Below, one piece after another: positions 23,431 through 34,391 of a stretch of 64,000 bases of DNA. This DNA is from Paulownia fortunei (lineage: Eukaryota; Streptophyta; Magnoliopsida; Lamiales; Paulowniaceae). Made by a program: the position numbers and the translations under genes. Below the pieces are notes generated by a model. The model worked only from the letters and a program-made list of their open reading frames with translations. It did not search any database and was not told the origin of the DNA. The stretch is taken from NCBI GenBank assembly GCA_019321725.1, contig CM033115.1, forward strand, positions 9,434,673 through 9,498,672, read 5' to 3'. The stretch's first letter is position 1, and every line of letters starts with the position of its first letter.

Positions 23431-23595
23431 GCACTAGTTGTCCTCGTCATCAAATCATTGATCAACTTCTCATCCAATAATTTTATGAGAACTTCTACGA
23501 ACGGAAAAAAGCATGATTGATGCTTCAAGTGGATAGGCTTTTGTTGATTCAACACTTGATGCAACAAGGAATCCGATAGCTAACATGGCTGGAAA

Positions 23596-25751
23596 TGTTG
23601 GGTTCACTTAACCATGGGGTGTACGCAGTAGAAAAATAATGTTTAAAATAAGAACATGTTGTAACAATTATAGCATCGCTATCATTTTGAAGTGATTTTA
23701 TCGATTTCGTAATTTTTAATTGTCTTAACTCAAACAAGAAAGGATTCGATTTATACCTATATACACTCTGATTAATGTAGGATTTGAAGCAGTAAATTGC
23801 TAGCCCATTTTCTGAAATTGATTTGCAAAGATCTAAATGTTTTCCCTCTAAAGTAGTACACACTATAGGCAAGAACATATAATTATAATTCACCTAGCAA
23901 TTTTGATTCCTTCTCTAACCTAGTTTTATGGAGTGATATTTAGTGAGTATTAATTCTTAAACCAATATGTGGCGTTAAGAATTAAATAATTCAATCAAAA
24001 GATAGAATTTTGATTATTGGAAGAAAGAATATGGAAGATGCAGAAAAATAAATTTTTTTCTCTCTTTTTCTTTAAGTGGCCAAACGAAAATTTGGAGAGT
24101 CCTCACTCTCAAATTTTCGGCTAGTATTTATGTAGTAGTAGCTAAAAAATCTAAGAGTTCAACTTTTGACATTTTTGGTGTATTTTTGACATCTAAAAGT
24201 TCTCCCAAAAATCTCTAACTCTATCTCGCTTATCTTCACAAGATATTAAGAAATAATCTTATCTAATCCAATTAGATATTTTCAAAAATATCAAATTCTT
24301 GGGATTCCATCTTCTTCCAACAATTCTTGTGGGTCTCTCCTAATGGACCACTTGAATTGGGGCTTAGACTCTAAATTAAATCCACCAATTAACTGATTGA
24401 GCTCAAATTCAATTAATTGATTCCAATCATTTAATTTAATTCTATCATGCCCAGCTAATCAAATTAGCCCTAATTATTTAATTGAGTAAATTAATTTAGG
24501 GCTAACTCAAATAATTAATTCAATCAATTAATTGTTTCACTCCAATTGACTACCTAATCTCATTAGGTCCAATTACATAATGCAATTATTTTATTAAATA
24601 ATTAATTTAACTCTTTAAATTAAATAAACCCCAATTAATTAATCACTATTAGTTAATTAGATCCAACTATTTAGATTATTTCCTAAATTAGAAATATTTC
24701 ATCCCAAATTATGTGTGACCCTTTAAGTTTACAACTAAGCTAGCAATAGACTTGCAATGCTTACAATTCTATGAATAATAATTATTTTAATTAATAATTA
24801 GCCTGGAATTAATGCCTTAATTTCAAAAATCTCACAAGTCATGGAAACACCAAGCAAGTTTATCATGACTACAAAGACTTAGATAAAATAGTGAGCGAAC
24901 CATTTCAATTATAATGACCAAACATGTAAGGTCCTTCTATTATCTATTCTCCCACTTGAGTGTAGGGTATGGATTCCAAGTCGAAACCCTAAATGACTCA
25001 ATAACTATGATTCTATTTTAAGTTTTAGTAACTCTGATGAATTATTAGAAAAATCATGTCTAATATTCATCTTACCTTGGCCAAGGACTTCTGAGTCATG
25101 AACCATAAAAATATAAGAGATTCAATTATTCTACTAGATAAGTGATAGATCATCTATTGGTCACTCATTAACTCCATACATGCCAATGCAACAACCAACA
25201 TATCCCTTTATGGTTGTCACTTAATTAGAAGATACATCAAGATAGAACATGACATGCACAAGTCTACCATGGTGCCTCAAGTCCAAGTACTAATCATGCA
25301 CTATTGTAACTTGGAAATTCTTACTTCAACAGACAATGTCTCCAACTAAGAATTTCCAGTGGGGCTATTTAGTGTACTTATTCTCTAACAAGCACTGACA
25401 TATATGCAATAGTATTGCTATGCCGATGCCTATGGAGTGAGATATTTTCCTCATGCGAGTATGCATCGTATGCACGAGTCTTATTGACTATTCGATGTTC
25501 CATCTCAAAAATCCCTCAACTTAGAACTTATTTTCGACCAAAGCCTCAGAGGCATATTCCATGATTGCCATCATTTATATGATCATGCTCCATAGCTAAA
25601 TTTAGTCTGGGGACTTTATCTAATTACGATGAGCAATTAAAAATAAAGAGAATGACTATTTTATTAATATGATTTGAACAATATTATTTTACAAAATACA
25701 AGGGTATAAAAAATGCCCAATCTATTTGGCGTGTCGAGCACTACTCTAACA
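23596..25751 (-). repeat. C1 copia solo LTR
   Basis: It begins TGTTGGGTTC and ends CTCTAACA like the C1 LTR at 3839-6054, and keeps the same internal landmarks: the AT palindromic block near 24400-24660, and the 'gaccaaagcctcagaggcatattccatgat' phrase near 25540. Length 2,156. No primer site or gag adjoins it, so it is solo or separated from its body. The flanking pentamers (GGAAA and ATAAA) agree at only three of five bases, so a target-site duplication is not established. Confidence 0.88.
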
Positions 25752-25756
25752 ATAAA

Positions 25757-27262
25757 TTTTCAATAATTTATCATCAAAATAAGCCGCCACCACCACCTAA
25801 GAGTGTCAATGAGGTCAACACATCACTTCTTGAACAAAAGCTTTCACATCTTACCTCTTTAGTGCAAGAAATGGTTGTCAAAAAATAAGTCAAAGCATGT
25901 GGAGTATGTTACATGGTAGGGCATCTGACGAATATATGTCCATCCCTTCAAGAAGGTTCTACGGAGCAAGAAAATGCGATTGGTGGTTTTTCGGGTCAAC
26001 CAAGGCATATATATGATCCTTTGTCCAACACTTATTATGAAGGATGGAAAGATCATCCCAATTTGAGATTCGAGAACCAACAATAGCAACAACCCACTCT
26101 ATTTCAAATGCCAAACTAACTATTGAGATTTCTCCAATCGAAGGTGCAAATACCTTACCAACCACAAACGTAGCCATCTCCACAACAATCAAGGCACATC
26201 CTAGGAGGATCTTGTGGAAGCACTTGCTACCAACACTACGCAATTTCAACAAACCACACAAGCCTATCTCCAACATATTGAGAACCAAGTGGGGAAAATG
26301 GCCACTAGCTTAAGTCGATTGGAAACATAAGTATCAGGCAAGTTGAATTCACAACCCATGGTGAATCCCAAGAAAAATTCAAATGTTATGACTTTTAGAA
26401 TTGGGAAGCAATTGGAATCTCCTAGCTTGCTAACAAAAAGAGTATTCGAGGAGGTTGAGAAGGGCAAGTCAAGTAATATCATTTATTCCTTAGATGATTC
26501 TTACTCTCCTACTCATTTACCACTACAATTGAGGAAAATCTAAAGTCGGTATCCACTCCTAAACCTCTCTCTCATACTTATGTAACACCTCCACCTTTCC
26601 TAGCAGCTTAGCAAAGTCTAATAAAGAGGAGCAAGAAGAGGATATCTTTGCAACCTTTTAGAAAGTAGAGGTGAACATACCCTTCTTGATGATATCAAGC
26701 AAGTGTTTTGCTACTCCAAATTTCTCAAGGAACTATGCATTAACAAAAGGAAGTTGAAGGGAAATAAAAAATTAAGTGTGGGGGAGAATATCTTAGCAGC
26801 TCTTCAAAGGAAGCTCCCTTCTAAGTGCAAAGATTTAGGCACCTTTACCATTCCATGTACAATTGGTAACACCAGGTTTGAAAAGTGCATATTAGCATTA
26901 ATCAATATTATGCTATATTCTATTTATGCTTCCATAAATCTGGGCCTTTTAGAAGAAATTGATATTATTATCTAATTAGCAGATAGATCAAATGCATACC
27001 CTAAAGGAGTTATAGAGAATGTTTTGGTATAAGTGAATGAATTACTTTTCTCAATAGGTTATTATGTTCTTGAGATGGAAAATTATAGATCCCTACATCC
27101 TATACCCATTCTCTTAGGGAGACCATTCCTAAAAATAGCCCAGACTAAAATTGATGTTCATAATGGCATAATGTTTATGGAATTTGATGGTGAGGTAATT
27201 AGATTTAATATTTTTGAAGCTATGAGGTATCTTAGTGACGTGCATTCCATTTTGAGTTGATA
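25757..27262 (+). pseudogene. Athila-like gypsy gag-protease remnant
   Basis: Near 25898-25939 a zinc knuckle reads CGVCYMVGHLTNIC (CX2CX4HX4C). It is followed by the gag tail with the HIENQVGKMATSL segment at about 26270-26310 and the NSQPMVNPKKNSNVMTFR segment at 26343-26480, which precede protease in Athila/Tat-type gypsy elements. The protease region spans 26703-27260: SKCKDLGTFTIPC, then INIMLYSIYASINLG, and after a stop PIPILLGRPFLKIAQTKID and the tail EFDGEVIRFNIFEAMRY. The expected catalytic Asp position in the 26890-26920 segment reads Leu-Ala-Leu. Several in-frame stops. RT onward is absent; the remnant is bounded by C1 LTR sequence on both sides. Confidence 0.8.
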
Positions 27263-27272
27263 TCACTGACTC

Positions 27273-27545
27273 CTATTTGATGTCCCATCTCAAAAAGTCC
27301 TTGACTCGGAACGTATTTAAGACCAAAGCCTTAAAGGCATGTTCCATGATTGTTATCATATGTGCGACCATGCCCCATAGCTAAATTTGGTCTAAGGAAT
27401 TTATCTAATGTACAGAAAGTAAATGCATGACATAATATAAATAAAGTGCCCTATTATTAATGTGATTCCCAATAAGACTATTTTATAAATGAAAAGTGTA
27501 CAATAAATCCAATCTAATTGGGATGTCAAGCATTCTACTCTAACA
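27273..27545 (-). repeat. C1 LTR terminal fragment
   Basis: Matches the last ~275 bases of the C1 LTR (compare 5777-6054), including 'gatgtcccatctcaaaaa' and the terminal CTCTAACA. It is truncated on the low side at the Athila-like remnant. Confidence 0.85.
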
Positions 27546-28143
27546 ATTAGGTCAAGACCAACTTATGTATATAAATACACAAGGAGGGGATCGAAAATTA
27601 CAAGTCTAGCACCTAGAATTTTTTGCCATCCCTTTTCTCCCTCTCCATCTCTTGTGTATTGTTTTTCTACTACAAGAAAAGTCATTCTATCAAAAAGGTT
27701 CTATCCCTTTTTGATAAAAGATCAATTTTTTTAATCACTTGTTGATTAAGAATTGTTCTTCACTGTCACATTAGATTAGAAACAAGAAGATGAAATTCCC
27801 TAGCAAAGATTTAGTGCTAGTTGATTTGCTCAATGTGTGGATATCATTGGATGAACTACACTTAGAGTTCTTGATAAATCTTTTTGGGAGATCCAATGAA
27901 GGAGTTTGTGTGGAGCTTAAGGAATTTGAATTCTTTCATATGCTTTATCAACCAAATTGCTTGAAAGGTATATTCTTAGAAAATTAAGTCATTTAATTTA
28001 TTTAAGTGAACAATGAGCAATGTAAACTGAAAATCACATAGAATTCAGGATTAGTTTTTGTACATATGATATATGCTTTATTTTATTTGTTGAATTTTTT
28101 TAATTATTATTGTGTTCACTATCACATGATTTTACAATCCTAA
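27546..28143 (+). repeat. C2 5' LTR fragment (U3 end to U5)
   Basis: Contains a TATATAAATAC box at about 27569 and a pyrimidine-rich stretch. A segment near 27950-28015 (caacca...gaaaggtat...tatttaagtgaac) parallels the U5 of the C1 LTR read in reverse complement. The outer part is missing. The open frame 27790-27987 lies in it and shows no known motif; it is probably chance. Confidence 0.6.
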
Positions 28144-28146
28144 TAG

Positions 28147-28159
28147 TAGTGTTAGAGCC
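28147..28159 (+). promoter_or_regulatory. Degraded C2 primer-binding site
   Basis: Reads TAGTGTTAGAGCC, differing from the C1 site by a missing GA/GC portion and one substitution, and sits at the expected junction between LTR and leader. Confidence 0.5.
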
Positions 28160-29814
28160 TTGGTTAATGCATTCTGTTTGTTTTTGGGAAAATATGCATG
28201 TATTTTTCTTGTTTTGCTTGATTCTATGTGATTTAAAATATTTAAAATTGTATGACAAAATAAAAAAAAACTCTTAAACTTATGTTGTAGTGCCACAATG
28301 CAGTGTGGATGCTCAGCACCAAAAACAATAAAGAGCATGGCACCACAAAGGACAAAGTGCACAGTGTCAGGGCACTTAGGCGCTTGGTGGGAAAACTATC
28401 TAGGCTCAGTAGTGTTACCTTATGGCACTACGACGCCTGATGGATAATTTTCTAGATCTGCTGTCCTTTTTATGTCACATGTAAAAAATATAATTTTTGG
28501 ATATTTTTTAAATTGATTGTTGGCCTTTAAAATTCTGAAAAATGCTTTCTTCATGAAAAATCATGAATTAATTCACAATCTAGAAAGATGTCAAATTTAA
28601 ATATAGGTAAATTATATGCTTTTAATTTGTATCATGTGATAATTAAATTAATCATGTATGGGAAGGATGATCATGGAACCTAAACTGTTTAAGCGCTACG
28701 TGATGGTTTTAATGCTTTTGGGTTTTTATTTAAAATGAGGCCTACGAGTCTCTCCTTTTCTTTATTTTGTCTCTGAATATAAATTCTATCTCTCTCTATT
28801 ATACCTCCCCTTGGAAGAAATTCTAAGGTTTCTTATTAGGATAAATAATTGTAATGAGAGTAGAATTAGAATGGTGAGGTTTTTTTTATTTTTGCTAGAC
28901 AAGAAGAATGAGCAAGGAGGAGAAAAGCAAAGATTCAAGGCCAATTAAAGTATAGGTGATACATTCATGTAATAGATAGAATTTATTATCATTTTAATTA
29001 TTACCCTTAGATTGACTATAGATCCACTTTAGCTCAAGTGGATCACATAGGATAGTGGCACATCGTCATCCTATTATGTATGTATAGCAGATGCATACAT
29101 AGATTTATTTAATGTTTTCCAATGGTTATACTTGTAATCTTAAGAATAGTGCAACGTTAAATAAACAATATGATAAAATGTTGAGGTCCAAGTAAAATGG
29201 AATCCTCAATTTGAAAAAAATTATATCAAGCGTAAATGGGTGATATTGGGTCGGGCCTAAACATCTAAGCCTTCCATCAGAAGTAGTTGACATGTGAAAT
29301 GCTGCCGTGCTTAATCCGTTGGCCGTGAATCATGGGATGTGCTAAGTATAGGTAATGGCTATGACCACTACTAGCATTAGATGACCATAGGGTAGGAGGG
29401 CTAAAGGTATGGGCCATGAGTCATGGGATATACTTTAGTTATCTTACTCACATGGACATTTAATAGAAAATGATTGACACTTAGTACCATATGGGCTCAT
29501 AAAATTGAGGTGTATAGGAAGTAGTGAGACAAAATAGCTTAAGGATTCAATAGGGTGCAATTGCTAATGTTTTAGCTATTTTTTAGTTTTATTATACAGG
29601 CTCATAAAATTGAGATGTCTAATTAGACTTCAAGCCAATTAGACTTCAAGCTAACTAGGAAATATGATTTTCGTGATATCCCATCTAGAGGGTGATAGGA
29701 TTCAAATAAAATAGTGGGAAACATTTATGATTAAAGACTTGCTATAAATGATTAAGTCGTTGAATGTATGCTTAATCTTCTACCTTGCATTTTTGTAGAT
29801 AGTTGATTTACTTA
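28160..29814 (+). other. C2 untranslated leader
   Basis: Non-coding leader homologous to that of C1. 28288-28445 has several 'ggcac/gcgcttggtggg' phrases and is the likely counterpart of the C1 GC island, now with few CpG. 28715-28740 and 29485-29500 match C1 positions near 3205 and 2520 in reverse complement. Confidence 0.6.
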
Positions 29815-30677
29815 ATGACTCAAAATCCACATACATCAATTGTTGACACCAACAAACTCATTGGTCCTAACTATGTCAATTGGCTAAAAAACCTACGAAT
29901 TATTCTCTAATTCAAAAAAAAGCTTATGTCCTCGATATGACGCCGCCACCAGAACTACTGATAGATGCTATTGAGAAGGAGCAAGCAAGTTAATGGTGAT
30001 CTGCAAGCTTGTTGTCTTATGATAACATCAACATCAAATAAGTTACAAAAGTAACATAAAGGAATGGCACATGTTGTCGATATCGACCTTTATCTGAAGG
30101 AATTATATGGAAAACATATAAAGCATGCTAGATACCAAGTATCTAAGGGCTCTTATAGAAGTATATATGTCGTATAATAGAAGTATCTTTGGTTCATGAC
30201 CATGGACTGAAGATGATAGCATTGATCAATAGACTCGAGTCTCTTGGAGTTGTTATGGACAAATAACTCTAGGTTGATCTCATGTTCCAGTCTTCACCAC
30301 CTTTGTTTAACTCCTTTGTGGTTAACTTTAACAAATATAAGATGGAGAATAGCCTTGCTAAGCTGGTCAACATAATAAAGATGGTTGAATCCACCATGAA
30401 GAAAGAAAAGTTTGTATTAATCATTGGCTCTTCATCCCAGTCTAAGACTAAAAAGTCAAAGAAATGGAAGAAAAAAGATTCTTCCAAGAAAGCCAAGGAT
30501 TTGAAGACCTTCGATGGAGTGAGAAAAGGTTTCAAAGTTGATGACAAGTGTCACTATTATGGCAAGCCGTGGCATTGGAAGAGGAACTACAAGGAGCATT
30601 ATGCAAGTCGCAAAATAAGTTTTGGTATGTCCTTTGTTGAAGTTAAACTTTCAGTTAATGATGCTTTATGGTATTAG
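29815..30677 (+). pseudogene. C2 copia gag, broken
   Basis: The start at 29815 reads MTQNPHTSIVDTNKLIGPNY, parallel to the C1 gag start. Stops follow; the frame 30282-30677 covers the C-terminal half (SPPLFNSFVVNFNKYKME, a lysine-rich linker, then the zinc knuckle region). In the knuckle (CHYYGKPWHWKRNY) the second and last cysteines are tyrosines and a glycine is tryptophan, so zinc binding is lost. It ends at a TAG just before the protease segment. Confidence 0.8.
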
Positions 30678-31674
30678 ATAACGGATGTGGTGCTTATCTA
30701 TGTAATGGATTTGCAGGTGATGACAGGAATTAGGGAGCTAAGTAAGGGAGAATGGATCTTGAGGCTTAGGAATGGAGCAAAACTTGTTGCATTAGCCATA
30801 GGAACTGTTTACTTAGCATTAGGAGATGGAAATAGGATAGTTTTAAATTATTATCTTTGTGTTCTTGAACTAATATAGAACATTATCTCATTTATGTTTT
30901 GAATTGTTTTGAATAGAGAGGATTATCATTTTTCAATAAAGGATAGAAGTTGTACCATTTACTTTGGTTATTCTTTAGTTCATGTTGGAACCTTGACAAA
31001 CGATTTATATACTATCTAACCCAAAAAACTCGATTTTGCATATTTAACAAAGTAACAAATATAATTAGATGATCATAGTTCCATATACTTGTGGCATGCT
31101 AGACTAGGTTATATCTCTAAGAAGAGAATTAAAAAGTTAGCTAATGTGCTTGAACTTATAGACTTGTAGGAGATGTCGACTTGAGAATCTTGCCTAAAAG
31201 AAGGGATGACCAAGTCATAATTTCTTGCACAAGTGGAGCGTGCTGCAAATCCTTTGGATTTAATCATACAAATGCATGCAGGCCACTAAATGTCAGTGCG
31301 CGAGTAAACTACCACTACTTTATTACCTCTACCGACGATCATTCTAGGTATAGGTATGTGTATGTTTAGACATGGAGAAACAAACTGGGTAAAATATTAA
31401 AACTCTTCCAATTTGATATAGGAGGTTAGTACTTAGTCTTAGAATTTCTTGATTATCTAAGAGAGAATATGACTATCATAGTGGATTATGCCTATAACTC
31501 CACAGCTAAATAGGGTTGCTGAATATAGGAACTGAACATTATTAGACATAGTTTGGTCTATGATGAGTTTTCTTAAGATTTCTTTTTCATTATGGGTCTA
31601 TGCTCTGGAAACATAACATTTCTGTTAAAAAGAGTGCCAAGCAAGTCGGTGCCCAAAACATCATATGAGATGTG
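30678..31674 (+). pseudogene. C2 copia protease-integrase, broken
   Basis: Protease remnant near 30665-30720 (Asp-Asn-Gly at the active-site position), then ELSKGEWILRLRNGAKL at 30735-30790 matching the C1 segment at the start of pol. The GAG-pre-integrase zinc region follows near 31090 (LWHARLGYISKKRI) and the integrase core near 31285-31365 (PLNVSARVNYHYFITSTDDHSRY). The catalytic-Glu block is near 31500 with stops. Coding sequence ends directly at the LTR at 31675. Confidence 0.8.
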
Positions 31675-31890
31675 TGTTAGAGTAGCACTCAACTCACCAA
31701 TTAGATTAGGGTCTTTTATACTCTTGTATTTGTAAAAAAAATCTTTTCAATTCATATTAATAATATAGGCAATTTTCTTATCTTTAATAGCATATAGTGA
31801 TTAGATAAAGTCCTTAAACCAAACTTAGCTACGGGGCATGGTCATGCATTTGATGGTGATCATGGAATATACTTCTATAGCTTTGGTCTT
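31675..31890 (+). repeat. C2 3' LTR fragment
   Basis: Starts TGTTAGAGTAGCACTC, the reverse complement of the C1 LTR end, and runs to 'gctttggtctt', where L-family LTR sequence begins abruptly. Confidence 0.8.
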
Positions 31891-31955
31891 TGTTCGTGAA
31901 ATATATTGCAAACTGCAAGTGCACGATGTCAAGTTTTAATACAACAGTGAGTTAA
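31891..31955 (-). repeat. L-family LTR, first ~65 bases
   Basis: Reads TGTTCGTGAAATATATTGC and onward, matching the LTR starts at 47088, 51453 and 56155. It is likely the other side of the L LTR whose remainder resumes at 43389, split by the G2 element. Confidence 0.75.
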
Positions 31956-34167
31956 CATGTTGTACAAACATGAATAATTATTATTATATGCTCCAGTTAT
32001 GCTTTAACATACATTAGTACATGAAATATGAGCTCAAACTTTTTTTTCTTGAGTTAACATATTTCTTAAGTGTCTTTTTACAGTGTAAAACTCAGTATCT
32101 CGATTAAGGAAGATTAATTTGTTAAATGGCCATGAAATGAAATATTCATATTGCTCCATACTTGTTACATTCTAAAGTGATTAATTGCCTAAATATTTAC
32201 TTGAAATATGTTACATTTGGCTAAGAATTAAAAGTATGCAAAATGGTACAATTTGATTGGTTGGTTGACTAAGTTGCATTAAACCATTCTAAACTGCATT
32301 GCACTTGATTATAACACCAAAGCATCAATTTTTGTCATCTTCCTAGCCCATAAATGTGGCTCTTTGTATGAGAAAACACCAAGCATGAGTCAATCAATCA
32401 TCACCCTCCACTTATCTTTCTTTGAAATGTCAAACAAGTCATTTTTAACCATGTTTTCTTGTGGAAGCACCTCCTAAATGACCAGCCCTTCTTCTCCAAG
32501 TTTCTCTCAAATTTCTACACTCTCATACTCACAAAAATTGAATTCAATCCATAAGAATCCATAGAACACAAACTAGCACAAGTGTCTACACTTTTAAACT
32601 TGAAAATCATTAGTTTTGAAGCTTAATTGCAACTTAATCAAGGTATATTCTTTTTTAATGTTTCTTATGATGAATTTATAGTATCTTGGATGGTTACATG
32701 TATTCGTATGTTTTTGTATGAATGAAAACTCAAGTGAGATAGACTTGAAGCCAAAACCAAGCTAGTTAAGTTAGTTTCTAACAAAATTGATAGTCTTGTG
32801 AAATATGCTTAATTTACTTATTTCTATTAATCTTGTAATGATTATATTGTTTTTGGAATTTCCTTTGAATGATTGAAAACAATAGCAATTAGTTTGCTTA
32901 ATTGAATGGTACAATCAATTTACGTTAGAATCGAATTTATGTCATATTAATTTGGATTGTGTACATATTTTAGGGGCTGCACTAATGATTATATTTGAAT
33001 TATTAGTTATTTAGTGGCTACCTTAATGTTTAATCCCTTGAATTAGTAGTAAAATATGGAGTATGCATTATTTTTTTAAGGTTATGTAATTGATATGGAA
33101 GTGTTTACAAAAGATTGAAAAGTGTATATGATTTTAACTAGAATAGATTATATGATTTATAAAAATGATATTAAATGGTACATGATTTGATTATATTAAG
33201 CTTTTAACACATCGTATCTTCCAAAGAGATTGACATTTTCACTTAGCACAAAGCGGACTTGAGGTAAGTTGGAACTTTCATTTGCCGCATCATAAGAATC
33301 ATATAATGTTACTCATGCTTTAATGTGACTGTCATTATTTGTCAATGACGTAATATTTGATGCATTTATGGTTTATGAAGCATGATACTATTAAGGATAT
33401 AATGAAGGTTTTTTGAAAAGTAAATATGGTACTTGATTGATGGTCAGGTAAATAAGGGACGCAGGAGGGACCGACGGACCCAACAAATGGTGGCAAATAC
33501 TTGATGTTGAAAAACTAGTATAGAAAAGCCACAATAAATGAGATAGAATACGCCTAATACCTGATGTTGAAAGACCAAGTATGGAAATCCCGTATTATTG
33601 GCCACCATAATGAAATACGCCTAATACTATTGGCCAATCATTATGAACAGGTTCCAAAAACTATCGCTATTAGTTGGGTACCACACTTCAAGGGCCTTAA
33701 AGAATGATTTATGAATGAAAGTTATTAAATAGAATAATGCATTTAATAATTTATGAGATATGCATATATATTATTTGTTATTACATCAGTTTCACCTTAT
33801 TAAGCCTTTAGCTAATTCATGTGATGTAGGTGGAAATGTACAGGTTTAGAGGTTGACTAAGTCTCTAGAGCGGTTGGACAAATATTTTTTCATATGCCAT
33901 GCTTCAAGTTATTTTGTAGTTTATTTTGAAAACTCTATTTTGTTTTTAAATAAGCCGTTCTGTTATGATTTTATAAACAAATATACTCAGTTTTGTGTTT
34001 ATGTTTATGTATATGGTATGTTTAAAACAATTTAAGTTATTTCCCTTATAGCTAAAAATAGAAACTTTTATTAAAATCATAACTCTAGTATTGATGAAAA
34101 GTTAACATATCTTGACTTAACTGTATCAGCTTATTAAGGCTCTGCAGTTAGGTTAAGGGGTGTTACA
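31956..34167 (+). repeat. G2 5' LTR (outer ~110 bases missing)
   Basis: Matches the reverse complement of the solo LTR 10181-12411 and ends GGGGTGTTACA at 34167, five bases before the primer site. Compared with the solo copy it lacks about the first 110 bases at its outer end. Confidence 0.88.
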
Positions 34168-34172
34168 TTTTG

Positions 34173-34190
34173 TGGTATCAGAATGGAGGT
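34173..34190 (+). promoter_or_regulatory. G2 primer-binding site
   Basis: Reads TGGTATCAGAATGG and on, a methionine-tRNA type site with later divergence, directly after the 5' LTR. Confidence 0.75.
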
Positions 34191-34391
34191 TTAGTCATTC
34201 CTATAGACAGAAGAAAGCATATGAACACATTCTGGCTTGGAAACTCAGTCAACTATTTGTTTATTTAACTTTATGTTTATTTGATTATATTTCATTTCAT
34301 GTTATTGTCATGATTATACATTTATTATTGGCTAATGAATGGAATGAGATTGGGCAATGCATATCAGGTCATAGCACCAAAAAGGAAGACA

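Larger units (their letters stand above)
27546..31890 (+). mobile_element. Decayed Ty1/copia element C2, RT-RNase H deleted
   Basis: Plus-strand element related to C1: partial 5' LTR (27546-28143), degraded primer site (28147-28159), leader with a decayed counterpart of the C1 GC island, gag from 29815, protease and integrase to 31674, then a 3' LTR fragment beginning TGTTAGAG at 31675. Reverse transcriptase and RNase H are missing. The integrase frame stops within the SYEMW-like segment and the next base begins the LTR. It is more diverged than C1, with many stops. Confidence 0.85.
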
